Assembly (NCBI RefSeq): GCF_030813435.1
Contig: NZ_JAUSUG010000021.1
Coordinates: forward strand, 1-64,000
DNA from: Evansella vedderi
Lineage (GTDB): Bacteria > Bacillota > Bacilli > Bacillales > Salisediminibacteriaceae
DNA length: 64,000 nt
Direction: 5' to 3'
In this document: piece after piece, positions 63,801-64,000 of the stretch
Layout of the letters: the number at the start of each line of letters is the position of its first letter
How positions within the stretch are numbered: the stretch's first letter is position 1
Notes under the pieces: generated by a model
The model's database searches: none
What the model was told of the DNA's origin: nothing
The model's input: only the letters and a program-made list of their open reading frames with translations
Made by a program: the position numbers and the translations under genes

Positions 63801-64000
63801 GATCATACCATCAGGATTTTCCTTGGCAATGATCTTTTCGATGGTTTGGACATTAAGTGGTTCAATATACACTTTATCCGCCATCGTTTCGTCTGTCATG
63901 ATTGTTGCTGGATTGTTGTTCACAAGGACAACCTCCACGCCCTCCTCTTTTAAGGCGAGACAGGCCTGTGTCCCTGCGTAATCAAATTCAGCCGCCTGCC
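60792..64000 (-). CDS. carB: Carbamoyl-phosphate synthase large subunit (5' end outside window)
   Basis: At least 1068 codons of CarB; the frame is open to the right edge, starting with QAAEFDYAGTQACLALKEEG, so the true start lies just beyond position 64000 and an ATG at 63938 is internal. Two ATP-grasp halves are visible: IIRPAYTLGGAGGGFANNDE and LIRPSYVIGGQSMFICHNDR, then the oligomerisation and C-terminal allosteric MGS-like domain. Link to argF marks it as the arginine-pathway enzyme; the pyrimidine copy (pyrAB) would be elsewhere. carA and argCJBD are expected to the right. Confidence 0.96.
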   Translation of the reverse strand, partial: QAAEFDYAGTQACLALKEEGVEVVLVNNNPATIMTDETMADKVYIEPLNVQTIEKIIAKENPDGMIGTLGGQTGLNLTVELHEKGILQKYGVKLLGTSVESIQKGEDREKFRNLMLEIGEPIPESKIIEDFDSGVAFVKEVGFPVIIRPAYTLGGAGGGFANNDEELEYILKQGLTQSPIHQVLVEKSIKGWKEVEYEVMRDENDTCTIVCNMENMDPVGVHTGDSIVVAPSQTLSDVQYQMLRNSSLKVIRALNVVGGCNIQFALEPDSNQYYIIEVNPRVSRSSALASKATGYPIARIAAKCAIGYHLDEILNPITANTYASFEPALDYCVVKLPRFPFDKFSEGDRTLGTQMKATGEVMAIDRSFEGALNKALRSMEMNAHSLFAKGMATKSQEQIIKLLKTPTDLRLFAIAEAFKRGFTIEEVIIYTEIDRWFLTKVKRIVDCELELAAYPWEEAPAALLKQAKLMNMGDKRIAEVFQITEKDVRTKWKEMKVQRGYKLVDTCAAEFDAVTPYYYSTFQGADEVEATDNKNKILVIGSGPIRIGQGIEFDYCSVHAALAVKKKGYEAIVMNNNPETVSTDYSIADRLYFEPLAVEDILAVIEKEGVTGVLVQFGGQTAINLANELEEEGVNILGTSTKVIDQLEDRHHFYDLLNELDIPHIAGKTIYSGEDLLPAAKELGYPVLIRPSYVIGGQSMFICHNDRELTKYLHRILEDGNDRCWPLLVDQYLPGMECEIDVISDGESIVVPGIFEHLEKAGVHSGDSVALFPPVTMSEELKNTVVNYGERIANHLPVIGMMNIQFVVHDSVVYVLEVNPRSSRTVPIMSKVTGVPMIEWATHVQLGAKLKGLSSERGLGLLEEPNYYSVKAPIFSASKLKGVDHVLGPEMKSTGETLGLGSTLQEALWKGMQLSGKKSELEASPTIFCSIADRAKGESLCSIQAFVDAGYQVVATEGTGKFLVENGIAAEELPKDKNLLHDYWKNNKPSLVLNIPNEGRDGEKIGFYIRELSVRYQVPYFTSFDTLKPWIQSLENGDVVEEPRTLKEYRGMNKLCINEVETCQLSKI

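Noticed and set aside
60792-63938. carB starting at the ATG at 63938
   Set aside because: The frame upstream continues in conserved CarB sequence to the window edge, so the gene is 5'-partial.

Overview
The window reads as chromosome of a low-GC Gram-positive bacterium of the family Bacillaceae. Shine-Dalgarno sites are strong (AAAGGAGG type), starts are often GTG or TTG, and the gene content is Bacillus-like: a yqjG-type YidC, a ywbE homologue, queF, PfkB/LacI-type sugar-acid genes and an hom-thrC-thrB operon. Lipoproteins with very acidic linkers, and a glutaminyl-tRNA synthetase that most Bacillus lack, point loosely to a halo- or alkaliphilic genus; this is inference. No rRNA, tRNA, phage or true CRISPR locus was seen.

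Layout. 1-1.7 kb: left end of an IS4-type element that appears to have cut off a MalT-like regulator. 2.0-14.9 kb: a minus-strand cluster headed by a TetR gene, with two acyl-CoA ligases, a MaoC hydratase, two divergent KASIII-like enzymes, a complete Liv-type ABC importer and two nearly identical binding lipoproteins. It looks like uptake, CoA activation and processing of an unidentified carboxylic acid. 15-20.9 kb: MTHFS-like protein, KDG kinase/KDPG aldolase with LacI regulator, a decayed rsgA copy, RidA, coaA. 21.5-27.7 kb: oligopeptide ABC operon (DF-A-BC) interrupted by MITE-like repeats. 27.9-33.1 kb: thiolase, DASS transporter remnant, MscL, Rieske oxidoreductase, M20 amidohydrolase. 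33.2-36.7 kb: hom-thrC-thrB behind a clear sigma-A promoter and a consensus cre site. 37-42 kb: glnS, a DUF2935 protein, a large di-heme cytochrome. 42.4-45 kb: preQ1 riboswitch, queuosine-precursor transporter, queF; convergent to them, yidC preceded by a MifM-like leader ORF. 45-53 kb: SurA/PrsA-like lipoprotein, rocB remnant, VanZ, aldo/keto reductase, ywbE, an array of fold-back repeats, fdhD, FdhF/YdeP-type oxidoreductase, HAD phosphatase. 53-56 kb: sporulation-type histidine kinase with two double-domain MpsC/DUF2294 proteins. 56.7-64 kb: argH, argG, argF and carB (5' end outside the window).

The observations I rate highest are: (1) seven ~43-bp fold-back units at a ~52-bp period between ywbE and fdhD; (2) a membrane-anchored leader ORF overlapping yidC, whose coding sequence forms a hairpin that hides the yidC ribosome binding site, the logic of B. 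subtilis MifM-YidC2 with a different sequence; (3) the TetR-headed acid uptake/CoA cluster with two KASIII-like enzymes in which catalytic residues appear replaced; (4) a preQ1-I riboswitch; (5) three gene remnants and several dispersed repeat families that fill most of the large intergenic gaps.
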